From Candidatus Tepidiaquacella proteinivora (GTDB lineage: Bacteria; Bacteroidota; Ignavibacteria; Tepidaquicellales; Tepidaquicellaceae): a DNA stretch of 64,000 nt. Within the stretch, counting starts at the first letter, position 1, and every line of letters begins with the position of its first letter. The position numbers were made by a program, and so were the translations under genes. Positions 36,553-45,271 of the stretch are shown piece by piece. The DNA lies in the NCBI GenBank assembly GCA_013348845.1, contig CP054675.1, positions 62,001 through 126,000 of the forward strand. Direction: 5' to 3'. Below the pieces are notes generated by a model. It was not told the DNA's origin. It saw nothing but the letters and a program-made list of their open reading frames with translations, and searched no databases.

Positions 36553-36560
36553 CAAATATA
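36553..36560 (-). promoter_or_regulatory. Probable -7 box for the terminase pair
   Basis: Minus-strand TATATTTG lies 36 bases upstream of the ATG. It partly overlaps an eight-base inverted repeat (TTGATTAA at 36520-36527, TTAATCAA at 36548-36555) that could be an operator. No clear -33 TTG is present. Confidence 0.35.
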
Positions 36561-36664
36561 ATGATTAATATCTTTCTTAAAATGATGAGAAAATATTTAA
36601 CCCTCTTATTTTATGGCTTTATTACTCTTGTAATAATTATAAGAAAAATCTGAATTGATAAAAA

Positions 36665-38017
36665 TTAATCCAATGATTGAATCCAATCATCAACAATATC
36701 AATAATTATTGGATTAAAATTCTCATAGTAATAACCCTTTATCTGTGAATTTTTATAACTTTCTTCCGGAGTTTTTGATTTTGCAAATCCATGATCCATA
36801 TTCGGAATTAGAATAAATTTTGCATTTTGAGGATTATAGAAGTTTACAATATCTGCAATCATTTTATGGTCATTGTCTGAGAAAGCCTGATAATCTGCTT
36901 CACCTCTTATTACTAATACCTTCCCACTTACTCCTTTCCAGATTTCAAGCATATTTAAATCCTGAATTTGCTGCCAGTATTTATAGTTTCTACTCCAGAT
37001 ATGTTCATTACCATCATATTCAAAGCAGTCGAATAGTAATTTCTTATAGTCAGAATTTTCTGAAAGTTGTAGCGGTGGAATTTTCTTTATTAAGTAGTCA
37101 AAAAGTAACGGTATTACTTCGAATATAAATTTTTCGTTTTCCACATAATCTGCACCGGCAATTATATTTTGAAACCTGAACATTTCTATTATATACTCAA
37201 ACCAGGATTTTACACCGGTTCCGCATACTATAACTCCTTTAGCTCCATTTCTTTGAGCAATCATTGGGGCTTCATATCCTCCGAGTGAATGTCCAAAAAT
37301 GAATAAGTTATTCTTATCAACGAAATCATAAGTTTTTAATTTATTATAGGCAACTTCAAAAGCTTCCAATTCTGTTATGTAATCAATTTCACTACAGTCA
37401 GGGGTATTAGTATTATCTCCGATACCGGGTTTTTCTGACCGAAAAACGATGTAACCTCTTTTACATAAACCATCTATCAGTTGACCATAAGGATGTTTCC
37501 CAAGATTATCTAATGAGAAACAGGTGTATCCGGGAATAAAGAAAATTGACTTAAACTTTTGGTTACCAAATGGTTTATTAATTATTATTCTTATAAATCC
37601 GTCTTTAAATTTAACTTCATCATATATGATTTCATAATCTTCAGATTTTTCAAAGGGAAGTGGTGCAACTTCACCATTAAGAATTAGTTCATCATTATTT
37701 CTAATAATATAAATTTCAATTTTTTCTTTTGATTTTAAACCTGTAGAAATTGCTCTAAGTGATTTCAGGTCTTTAATTTCTTTACTATTAATTTTAACTA
37801 TAATATCTTCTCTGATGATACCCAGATTTTCAGCTGTGGAATTTGGAAATATTTCAGTAACAATAACTCCAAAGTTAATATTTAGATTTTTGGAGTTAGC
37901 AATTGAATCATTATTCTCTATTCCCCTAATTCCGAGATAACCTTTTCTTATAATATTTTGTGATTGTGCGAAATTAGTAATAATAAGAATAATTGATAAA
38001 ATAAAAATTTTTTTCAT
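36665..38017 (-). CDS. Exported PDZ-alpha/beta hydrolase
   Basis: This 450-residue protein has a signal peptide (FAQSQ, about residue 19). A PDZ domain covers about 22-115 (GVIVTEIFPNSTAENLGI, then EDIIVKINSKEIKDLKSL). An alpha/beta hydrolase domain follows with the nucleophile elbow FGHSLGGYEAP (about 240-250), an oxyanion-side PGYTCFS loop (about 165), a late Asp region (VIRGEADYQAFSD) and a final catalytic-His NMDHGF (about 415). It is probably a periplasmic or secreted esterase/peptidase related to dienelactone hydrolases. The PDZ domain may bind C-terminal peptide tails. Confidence 0.75.
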   Translation of the reverse strand: MKKIFILSIILIITNFAQSQNIIRKGYLGIRGIENNDSIANSKNLNINFGVIVTEIFPNSTAENLGIIREDIIVKINSKEIKDLKSLRAISTGLKSKEKIEIYIIRNNDELILNGEVAPLPFEKSEDYEIIYDEVKFKDGFIRIIINKPFGNQKFKSIFFIPGYTCFSLDNLGKHPYGQLIDGLCKRGYIVFRSEKPGIGDNTNTPDCSEIDYITELEAFEVAYNKLKTYDFVDKNNLFIFGHSLGGYEAPMIAQRNGAKGVIVCGTGVKSWFEYIIEMFRFQNIIAGADYVENEKFIFEVIPLLFDYLIKKIPPLQLSENSDYKKLLFDCFEYDGNEHIWSRNYKYWQQIQDLNMLEIWKGVSGKVLVIRGEADYQAFSDNDHKMIADIVNFYNPQNAKFILIPNMDHGFAKSKTPEESYKNSQIKGYYYENFNPIIIDIVDDWIQSLD

Positions 38018-38106
38018 ATTTATTTTTTTCTCAAAATAAATAAACTATCCTTATGATTCTATATAGAATCTTACTCTATAAATTATTTAGAAATTTTTTA
38101 TAATTT

Positions 38107-39810
38107 TTATTTCAGTAGAAGAATAGAGATTGATTTTCTAAAATTATTTGATGTCATAACACAATAATACAGACCACTTGATAAATTTGAACCATTAAAG
38201 TCGATATAATAAATACCTTTTCTACTGTATTCATTTAATAATGTATAAATTTTCTGACCAAGTACATTATAAATTTCTATTATTACATTTGCGTCTTCAG
38301 GTATCTGATATTGAATTCTTGTAATGGGATTAAATGGATTAGGGTAGTTTTGTTTTAAGTCATAACCCTGGATTTTTGGTTGTTCCATTTCTTTTATTCC
38401 TATTGGAATGCATTCATCTCCCAATAATGGGAGAGTTGTATTTACCTGCGGTGATAAAACACTATCCTGAATCGGAAAAACAATTGCTGGCAGCGAATCT
38501 ATGCCTGGCATTAATTCGTATGTCGCAAGTATATGGTCAGAATAGCAGCCAAGATAAGACAAGTTAGCTGGAACTCTGCTGTAAAACATATCGAAATGAG
38601 GAGAGCTACCGGTAACTTTATGAAGTTCGCCCGTCGAGACAACGCTACTTATTGTTGTTGCATTTATATAATTTAGTTTTATGTCATATACTCTGTCATT
38701 TCCATTAAGATTTATATATACCTTCGGAATTCCTACTCCTAAACCAGTTGCATTATTCACTATACCCCAGAGTAAATCTTCACTTCCAGTTGTATTTTCG
38801 AAACCCCCATAATATATCCAATTGTTTGAAGGGTAATATTGAAGAGTAAAACCAACTTCTTTTCCTATCTGCCCCCAGGTTCTACTCCATAATACGTTAC
38901 CATTAAAATCAGTTTTTAATAACCACAGGTCACCATTTGGAGCTCCGGAGGCATTTGTCCAGCCAGTAACCGCATAACCATCGGGGAGAACAATTATTTT
39001 ATTTGCTTCAGAAGTAAAAGTAACATTAACTTTATAAACTTTAAACCAGATAGGAATACCATTTTTATCAGTTTTTAAGATAAAAATATCATTAGTGCCT
39101 GGATAATTTCCTCTAAAGACATCAGTAACCCCTGTTATAGCATAGGTTGAATCAACCGGATTAAAACAAATAGAATATGCTCTTTCATTAGAAAGTGGAT
39201 TAATCATATATCTAAATCCCCAAATCATATTTCCCAATACATTATACTTTGTAGCAATTATGTTATCTTTCAGTTGCATACTCTCCTGGCTTTTCATATA
39301 ACCAGTTAATGCAAAATCAGAATATGGAACCTTGATAACCTGTCTATAATTACTACCAGCTAAATTTCTTATTTTCCTTGTCATAATATGATTGCAGTTG
39401 CTATCAAACATAGACCATGCAGCTTCCTGATTAGGTGCAAATTGCCACTTATAAAATCCTGCTAAAATAAATCTATCGCCAGGTGATGTTAAAGAAGTTA
39501 TTGAGAAACAGGAATCGTTTTCAAGAAATCCAAAGTGTTTTTCGCATATAACGAAACCCCATTCATCTATTTTTAATAAAATCCAATCAGTTCCATTCGT
39601 ACCAGGTGTTGAGTGCACTGTCCCTGCTATTGCCCAATGAGAGTATATAGAATAGGGATTTACCCTTACAATTTCTCGCCCACCTTCATTGGATGTAAGA
39701 TTCAATGAATAATGTTTTAGGTGAATAATAAAATTTTGCGGGTAAATGTTTCCTGCCAGAAGGAATAAAACAAAAGTAAATAAAATTAAAGCTTTTATTA
39801 AATTTTTCAT
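38107..39810 (-). CDS. T9SS-secreted propeller-like protein
   Basis: This 567-residue protein has a signal peptide of about 24 (LAGNIYPQ). Residues about 50-430 carry repeats of the form W-x-x-K-x-D-x-x-G-x-x-x-W (for example ILKTDKNGIPIWFKVY, LLKTDFNGNVLWSRTWG), a pattern of beta-propeller proteins. The end (LKQNYPNPFNPITRIQYQIP through SSGLYYCVMTSNNFRKSISI) is a type A T9SS sorting domain. A purine-rich site (GGAAGGGG) precedes the ATG. The ligand is unknown. Confidence 0.8.
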   Translation of the reverse strand: MKNLIKALILFTFVLFLLAGNIYPQNFIIHLKHYSLNLTSNEGGREIVRVNPYSIYSHWAIAGTVHSTPGTNGTDWILLKIDEWGFVICEKHFGFLENDSCFSITSLTSPGDRFILAGFYKWQFAPNQEAAWSMFDSNCNHIMTRKIRNLAGSNYRQVIKVPYSDFALTGYMKSQESMQLKDNIIATKYNVLGNMIWGFRYMINPLSNERAYSICFNPVDSTYAITGVTDVFRGNYPGTNDIFILKTDKNGIPIWFKVYKVNVTFTSEANKIIVLPDGYAVTGWTNASGAPNGDLWLLKTDFNGNVLWSRTWGQIGKEVGFTLQYYPSNNWIYYGGFENTTGSEDLLWGIVNNATGLGVGIPKVYINLNGNDRVYDIKLNYINATTISSVVSTGELHKVTGSSPHFDMFYSRVPANLSYLGCYSDHILATYELMPGIDSLPAIVFPIQDSVLSPQVNTTLPLLGDECIPIGIKEMEQPKIQGYDLKQNYPNPFNPITRIQYQIPEDANVIIEIYNVLGQKIYTLLNEYSRKGIYYIDFNGSNLSSGLYYCVMTSNNFRKSISILLLK

Positions 39811-39961
39811 TTTTCCCCTTCCTGGAGAAATAAAATTAGTTAAAAATTTTATTGAAATTATTCACCAACTCGCCCTCTAAATTAAGGTCGTCGTTTGTTG
39901 ATTATTTGTCTTTATATTTTAACTACATATACTATTGATTATTTTTTCAAAATACAAGTCT

Positions 39962-40025
39962 TATATTTGTAACCCCCTTATGTATTTTCTGTAAAAAAAC
40001 ATTAAGCAACTGTTAGGTTGTTTTT
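39962..40025 (+). promoter_or_regulatory. Promoter box and attenuator-like hairpin before the DUF169 gene
   Basis: TATATTTG at 39962-39969 fits the Bacteroidota -7 box; a TTG at 39935-39937 is 24 bases upstream, somewhat far. In the resulting leader, AAGCAAC (40004-40010) pairs with GTTGTTT (40017-40023, one G-T pair) around a six-base loop, and the 3' arm runs into T5. This could be a weak terminator or attenuator 38 bases before the ATG. Confidence 0.35.
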
Positions 40026-40062
40026 AATATGATATATTCATAATTTTAATAAAAAATTTATT

Positions 40063-40809
40063 ATGGATTTAAAGATAAGAGATAATTTCCTGGAAAAGTG
40101 GCAAAAATACTTTAATAATAGTGAATTGCCTATTTGTTTCTATTTTAGTGATGATTTGAATGAAGCTGAACTACCAAAACGTTCCGGTTCAGAACATATA
40201 TGTCTTATTTGTGAACTGTCGAAGGTTAGAAGTGGGAAATCTATGGCATTCAGTGCTGAAACTATTAGTTGTCCGGGTGGAAGAAGATATTCTGGTTTCT
40301 CAAAGAGATTAATGCCTGACTTTAGATATTTTCTTTCTTGCGGTATTCCTGGTAAATTAAAGGGTGAGCGATATAAAAAAACACCTGCGATTGTTGATAA
40401 GCTACTTGAAAATATGCCTGATATGCAGACGAAAAGGAAGTATATTATTTTTAAGAGAATAGATAAATTATCAGATACAGATGAACCTGATGTAGTAATT
40501 TTCTTTTCTAAACCAGATGTTTTTTCAGGTTTATTTACTCTTGCTGGTTTTGATGAGTTCAATCAATATTCTGTAGTTGCACCTTTTGGGGCAGGTTGTG
40601 CTACAATTATTCAAATTCCGTATCTTGAGAATTTTAAAGATGAACAGAAATGTGTAATTGGTATGTTTGATGTCTCTGCACGCCCCTGCGTTCCTGAGAA
40701 TGTTTTGACTTTTTCAGTTCCGTTTAAGAAATTTATTAATATGGTAGATAATATGGATGAGAGTTTTCTTATTACAGAATCCTGGAAAATTGTACAGAAA
40801 AGAATATAA
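40063..40809 (+). CDS. DUF169 family protein
   Basis: The protein has 248 residues with no signal peptide. It contains HICLICELSKVRSGKSMAFS (about 46-65) and CPGGRRYSGF (about 70-79), then RPCVPENVLTFSVPFKKF (about 206-223), the cysteine-bearing segments characteristic of DUF169 proteins, widespread in anaerobes and of unknown biochemistry. The conserved cysteines suggest metal or cofactor binding (inference). It stands alone, with its own predicted promoter, and ends two bases before the convergent nuoF. Confidence 0.8.
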   Translation: MDLKIRDNFLEKWQKYFNNSELPICFYFSDDLNEAELPKRSGSEHICLICELSKVRSGKSMAFSAETISCPGGRRYSGFSKRLMPDFRYFLSCGIPGKLKGERYKKTPAIVDKLLENMPDMQTKRKYIIFKRIDKLSDTDEPDVVIFFSKPDVFSGLFTLAGFDEFNQYSVVAPFGAGCATIIQIPYLENFKDEQKCVIGMFDVSARPCVPENVLTFSVPFKKFINMVDNMDESFLITESWKIVQKRI

Positions 40810-40811
40810 TT

Positions 40812-42101
40812 TTAGTGTCTTAAACCGTGGACAATATTTTTTGGTGGGAGAAAAACTTTTTCTGATTTAATTTTCTTTTCAAAATCTTTTCTGAATTTAA
40901 TGACTGTCCATTTAACAGGCAAAGCAACTGCTTCGCCGAATGCGCAGATTGTTTTACCGGTAATATTATCAGATATATTTATTAATAACTCTAAATCTTC
41001 CATTCTTCCCAACCCTTCATCTATTCTTTTTAGTATTCTTAATAGCCAACCGCAACCTTCTCTACAAGGTGTGCATTGTCCACAGGATTCATGATAATAA
41101 AATTGTGTTATACGGATTAATACTTTTACTATATCTGTATCTTCATTCATTACAATTATACCAGCGGTACCTATAGATGACCCAATGGCTTTTAAACTTG
41201 CATCATCCATTTTAATAGTTAAACATTCTTCTTTTGTTAAAGGAGGCATTGATGTTCCACCGGGTATGACCATTTTTAATTCTTTGTTTTCAGTTATGCC
41301 ACCGCAATAATCGTTAATAATAGTCATAAGTGGAATACCTGTTTCAAGTTCATATACTCCCGGTTTGTTTATATGACCACTAATACCGAAAAGTAATGTT
41401 CCCGGATGTTTAGGCTCTCCAATTGAAGCGAACCATTCTCCTCCTCTTTTTATTATTTCTGGGACATTCGCTAAAGTTTCTATGTTGTTTATTGTAGTTG
41501 GATATCCCCATAAGCCATATTGTGGAGGGTAAGGTGGTTTTACTCTTGGATACCCTCTTTTCCCTTCTATAGAATTCATAAGTGCGGACTCTTCACCACA
41601 AATATATGCACCTGCTCCTTTATGTATGTATATATCAGTTGAAAATTTTGTTCCTAAAATATTTTTCCCGATGTATCCTTTCTTATATGCTTCTTCAAGT
41701 TTCTTCTCCATTATTTTTATCCACTTGTAATATTCACCCCTTATATATATATAAGCAGTTTTAATGCCCATTGAATAGCATGCGATTAAAGCACCTTCAA
41801 TAAACTGATGAGGATTTTTCTCAAATATTTCTCTGTCTTTAAAACTGCCGGGTTCGCTTTCATCACCATTACAGCAAAGGAATTTTGGTTTACTGTTATC
41901 TTTTGGCATAAAAGACCATTTCAATCCCGTTGGAAAACACGCACCACCTCTACCTCTTAAATTTGATTTCTTTACTTCCTCTATAACCTCAGATGGGGTC
42001 ATTTTCTTTAATGCTTTTTTAAGAGCTTTGTATCCTCCATTAGCTTCATAGACTGAAATCTTATGTAAATCTGGTATATCCTTTAATATTATCTTTTCCA
42101 T
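40812..42101 (-). CDS. nuoF: NADH-quinone oxidoreductase subunit F
   Basis: NuoF carries FMN and the first [4Fe-4S] cluster and takes electrons from NADH. The 429 residues include SNLRGRGGACFPTGLKWSFM (about 45-64, FMN/NADH site), GAGAYICGEESALMNSIEGKRG (about 165-186) and SCGQCTPCREG (about 345, with the last cluster Cys near 391). Its end meets the convergent DUF169 gene within two bases, so the operon stops here without nuoG or later genes. Confidence 0.96.
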   Translation of the reverse strand: MEKIILKDIPDLHKISVYEANGGYKALKKALKKMTPSEVIEEVKKSNLRGRGGACFPTGLKWSFMPKDNSKPKFLCCNGDESEPGSFKDREIFEKNPHQFIEGALIACYSMGIKTAYIYIRGEYYKWIKIMEKKLEEAYKKGYIGKNILGTKFSTDIYIHKGAGAYICGEESALMNSIEGKRGYPRVKPPYPPQYGLWGYPTTINNIETLANVPEIIKRGGEWFASIGEPKHPGTLLFGISGHINKPGVYELETGIPLMTIINDYCGGITENKELKMVIPGGTSMPPLTKEECLTIKMDDASLKAIGSSIGTAGIIVMNEDTDIVKVLIRITQFYYHESCGQCTPCREGCGWLLRILKRIDEGLGRMEDLELLINISDNITGKTICAFGEAVALPVKWTVIKFRKDFEKKIKSEKVFLPPKNIVHGLRH

Positions 42102-42605
42102 CTAAAATTCCTTTTCTACTAAATGGGTTCTGAATTTTTCTATTAGTTCATCAATTTTTTCTTTTGTAAGATTTTCATAATATTCCTTATTATTAACTTG
42201 AATTACAGGAGAAGTCGCACAACTACCTAGACATTCCACTTCTTCTAAACTAAATAATCCATCAGCTGTTATTTCATTATTTTTGATTCCAAGTTTCTTT
42301 GATAAATATTGAAATATTTCATAGGCGCCCCTAAGCATACAAGAAACATTTGTACATACCTGAAGGTGGTATTTACCTTTAGGTTTTTTGTTGAACATAG
42401 TATAAAAACTCGCTACACCAAGTACGGTACTATATGGAATTTCGAGTAGTTCTCCGACATAAGCCATTGCTTCTTCTGATATCCAACCTTCTTTTTCCTG
42501 AATCATCCAGAGTACAGGCAAAAGTAAAGAGTTCTTATCTAAGTACCGTTGTTTTATTTTCTCTATTTGTTTTAATTCTTCTTTTGAAAATTTAAAATTG
42601 TTCAT
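42102..42605 (-). CDS. nuoE: NADH-quinone oxidoreductase subunit E
   Basis: This 167-residue thioredoxin-like subunit holds a [2Fe-2S] cluster. The cysteines are in QVCTNVSCMLRGA (about 88-96) and ECLGSCATSPVIQVN (about 127-141). The N-terminal helix bundle (LLPVLWMIQEKEGWISEEAM) is typical. The start codon of nuoF directly follows its stop, and it lies six bases after nuoD. Confidence 0.96.
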   Translation of the reverse strand: MNNFKFSKEELKQIEKIKQRYLDKNSLLLPVLWMIQEKEGWISEEAMAYVGELLEIPYSTVLGVASFYTMFNKKPKGKYHLQVCTNVSCMLRGAYEIFQYLSKKLGIKNNEITADGLFSLEEVECLGSCATSPVIQVNNKEYYENLTKEKIDELIEKFRTHLVEKEF

Positions 42606-42611
42606 TGTTAT

Positions 42612-43889
42612 TTACTTATCTGCTTCTCCCATAACAGGATCTAATGCTCCAATTATAACAACAGTATCAGAAATTAAATGGTCTTGAAGCATAAGTGGTA
42701 AACCCTGTATATTACAAAAACTTGGTGAACGAATTTTTAACCTGAATGGATGGCCGCTGCCATCACTAATAATGTAAAATCCTAATTCACCTTTTGATGA
42801 TTCAATTGCTTGATATGATTCACCAACTGGTGGAGTATTACCAAAGTTAATCAATATAAAGTCATTGATTAACTCTTCCATTTTTGTATAAACTTTCTCT
42901 TTATAAGGTAAAACTTGTTTGGGGTCTTGAGTTTTTATCGGACCTGATGGTAATTTTTCAATACATTGTCTGACTATTTTTGCCGACTCCAGCATTTCTT
43001 CTACTCTAACATAATATCGTGCAAGACAATCACTTTCGGTGTATGTCGGAATATTAAAGTCCAGTTGTTCATAAATCAGGTATGGTTCATCTTTCCTTAA
43101 GTCTCTTGGTATTCCGGCAGCTCTTAAAACTGGACCGGTTATTCCGATTTCGATTAAATCTTCTTTTGATACATAACCAATTCCTTCAGTTCGTTGAATA
43201 AAGATTTTATTTCTATCAACGAGTTTTCTTATGTCCTGTAAATATCCTGGGAATTCTTCAACAAATTTTTTTATTCCTTTTAATGCTTCGTCGGATATAT
43301 CTTGCGCTAATCCACCTATTCTTGTATAAGAAGTTGTGAACCTGACCCCTGTAATTAAGTCAAGCAGATCCATTATTTTCTCTCTTTCACGCATTGCCCA
43401 CAGGAATGGTGTCAAGGCACCGGTATCCATAATCATTGAACCAATTGCAATTAAGTGTGATTGTATCCTTCCGAGTTCACAACAAATTGTTCTGATGTAC
43501 TTTGTCCTTTCTGTCAGTTCTAATCCTAATAATTTTTCTACAGCTAATGCATATCCGACATTATTATGAACTGGTTGTAAATAATCCAGTCTGTCTGTAT
43601 GGGGAATATATTCGTGATATGTACAGTTTTCAGCTAGTTTTTCGTATCCTCGATGTAAATAACCTATATCAGGAACTGCTCTAATAACTTTTTCACCATC
43701 AAGTTTTATCAATAGTCTTAATACTCCATGTGTAGCGGGGTGTTGTGGTCCCATATTGAGAACCATCTCATTTTCAAGTGTGTCAGAATAAATTACATAT
43801 AAGTCTTCTGATTCAAGTGCTTCAAGAATTTTTGTTCTTCTTATTGATGGGTCTCCTTCTTTCAGTTTATCATATATAGTTTGTGGCAT
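42612..43889 (-). CDS. nuoD: NADH-quinone oxidoreductase subunit D
   Basis: This 425-residue 49-kDa homologue lines the quinone site. It contains MGPQHPATHGVLRLL (about 47-61), GYLHRGYEKLAENCTYHEYIPHTDRLDY (from about 78) and the final DPVMGEADK with the Arg-free but family-typical end. The first 35 residues are an N-terminal extension. All conserved His/Tyr/Asp quinone-site positions that I could locate (His in QHPATHG, Tyr in CTYHEY) are kept. Confidence 0.96.
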   Translation of the reverse strand: MPQTIYDKLKEGDPSIRRTKILEALESEDLYVIYSDTLENEMVLNMGPQHPATHGVLRLLIKLDGEKVIRAVPDIGYLHRGYEKLAENCTYHEYIPHTDRLDYLQPVHNNVGYALAVEKLLGLELTERTKYIRTICCELGRIQSHLIAIGSMIMDTGALTPFLWAMREREKIMDLLDLITGVRFTTSYTRIGGLAQDISDEALKGIKKFVEEFPGYLQDIRKLVDRNKIFIQRTEGIGYVSKEDLIEIGITGPVLRAAGIPRDLRKDEPYLIYEQLDFNIPTYTESDCLARYYVRVEEMLESAKIVRQCIEKLPSGPIKTQDPKQVLPYKEKVYTKMEELINDFILINFGNTPPVGESYQAIESSKGELGFYIISDGSGHPFRLKIRSPSFCNIQGLPLMLQDHLISDTVVIIGALDPVMGEADK

Positions 43890-43916
43890 AAAGTATTAAG
43901 TCTATTTATAATAAGT

Positions 43917-44393
43917 TTATTTCTTTGGTAATTCTAAAGAGCCCGGTATTCCCATTAATGGAAAATCTTTTCTTAATGGATTATATTCAAATTCATCAGG
44001 CATATAAATTCTTCTTAGATCGGGGTGGTCTGTAAATATTATACCAAACATATCAAACGCTTCCCGTTCATACCAATTTGCAGATTTCCATACTTTTGTT
44101 AAAGATGGGCATTCGGGTTTCTTTGAGTCAAGTTTTACTTTTAAAAATAATCTATCTTTGTTTTTATTTGAATAAAGGTTTGCAATAATTTCAAATCTAT
44201 TTTCTTTTTGAAATCTATCTACTCCTAATATATCAACCAGCATATCGAATTCTAATTCTTTTTTTAATTTTGTAGCAACTCCTATTAAATCCTCTTTCTT
44301 AATTATTAACTGTGGTGTACCGTTTGCATCTGCATATTCTATGTCAAAATTTTCAAGTGAATTTTTTATAATATTATATCTGTTCTCTTTCAT
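43917..44393 (-). CDS. nuoC: NADH-quinone oxidoreductase subunit C
   Basis: This 158-residue 30-kDa homologue has the signature [23 protein letters not shown] (about 105-128) and LRKDFPLMG near the end. It is separate from nuoD, unlike the fused nuoCD of E. coli. It overlaps nuoB by four bases, and 27 bases separate it from nuoD. Confidence 0.95.
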   Translation of the reverse strand: MKENRYNIIKNSLENFDIEYADANGTPQLIIKKEDLIGVATKLKKELEFDMLVDILGVDRFQKENRFEIIANLYSNKNKDRLFLKVKLDSKKPECPSLTKVWKSANWYEREAFDMFGIIFTDHPDLRRIYMPDEFEYNPLRKDFPLMGIPGSLELPKK

Positions 44394-44866
44394 TTCTTTT
44401 TTTCCGGTAAAATTTTCTCCTGAATTTTTAAAAGTGCATTTAAAAGGTTTTCAGGACGGGGTGGACATCCTGATACATATACATCGACCGGTAGAAATAA
44501 ATCAATTCCTTGTACGACTGAATAAGTTCTATACATACCACCACTTGAAGTACAGGCACCCATTGCAATCACCCATTTTGGCTCTGGCATTTGGTCATAT
44601 ATTTTTCTTACAACTTTTGCCATTTTATAAGTAACAGTACCAGCTACAATCATAACATCTGACTGGCGTGGTGAAAATCTGAATACTTCACTTCCAAATC
44701 TTGCAATATCAAAACGCGGACCGGCTGTATGCATCATTTCGATAGCACAGCAGGAGATACCCATAGGCATAGGCCAGAGTGAATTTTTCCTTGACCACTC
44801 TATAAGTGTTGTTAATTTTGAAGTGAAGAAGCCTTCTTTATGTAATATTTTTTCTTCTAATCCCAT
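44390..44866 (-). CDS. nuoB: NADH-quinone oxidoreductase subunit B
   Basis: NuoB holds the N2 [4Fe-4S] cluster next to quinone. The 158 residues show [22 protein letters not shown] (about 39-60, tandem Cys), [10 protein letters not shown] (about 102) and [12 protein letters not shown] (about 131), giving the four cluster ligands. It overlaps nuoA by ten bases and nuoC by four. Confidence 0.96.
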   Translation of the reverse strand: MGLEEKILHKEGFFTSKLTTLIEWSRKNSLWPMPMGISCCAIEMMHTAGPRFDIARFGSEVFRFSPRQSDVMIVAGTVTYKMAKVVRKIYDQMPEPKWVIAMGACTSSGGMYRTYSVVQGIDLFLPVDVYVSGCPPRPENLLNALLKIQEKILPEKKK

Positions 44867-45225
44867 TGTGTGACCTTTCTTAAATATTCATAAATAAGTC
44901 CAGCAACAAGTATAAAAATAAAAATTAAAGCAACTACAAAAGAATAAACCGATTCTTCTTTAGATAAGTTCAAAAAAGTCACTGCCCAGGGGTAAAGAAA
45001 AACAATTTCTATATCAAAAACAATAAAACTAACTGCTACCATATAAAACTTAACTGTGAATCTTTCCCTTGCAGTTCCGATAGGTTCCATTCCACTTTCA
45101 TAAGTAGATAACTTTTCCTTATTTGGTCTTCGTGGGCCAAAGAGTGTAGATAATTTTACCATTAAAAAAGCAAGCCCGGCTGATAAAATTACAATTATTA
45201 TTATGGGTAAATAATCAGAAAGCAT
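44857..45225 (-). CDS. nuoA: NADH-quinone oxidoreductase subunit A
   Basis: This 122-residue membrane subunit has three hydrophobic segments and the conserved loop [24 protein letters not shown]-type sequence (about 40-63, with the ESG motif). I use the ATG at 45223-45225. A TTG two codons upstream is actually part of a perfect -7 promoter box, so it cannot be translated if that promoter is used. It is the first gene of nuoABCDEF. Confidence 0.94.
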   Translation of the reverse strand: MLSDYLPIIIIVILSAGLAFLMVKLSTLFGPRRPNKEKLSTYESGMEPIGTARERFTVKFYMVAVSFIVFDIEIVFLYPWAVTFLNLSKEESVYSFVVALIFIFILVAGLIYEYLRKVTQWD

Positions 45226-45228
45226 TTT

Positions 45229-45236
45229 CAAATATA
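45229..45236 (-). promoter_or_regulatory. -7 box directly upstream of nuoA
   Basis: Minus-strand TATATTTG ends three bases before the nuoA ATG. With a start four bases after the box, the transcript would begin at the A of the ATG, that is, leaderless. A -33 TTG at the right distance is not seen. Confidence 0.45.
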
Positions 45237-45271
45237 ATTTATTTTAAGAATAAATTTAAGATAAATAAAAT

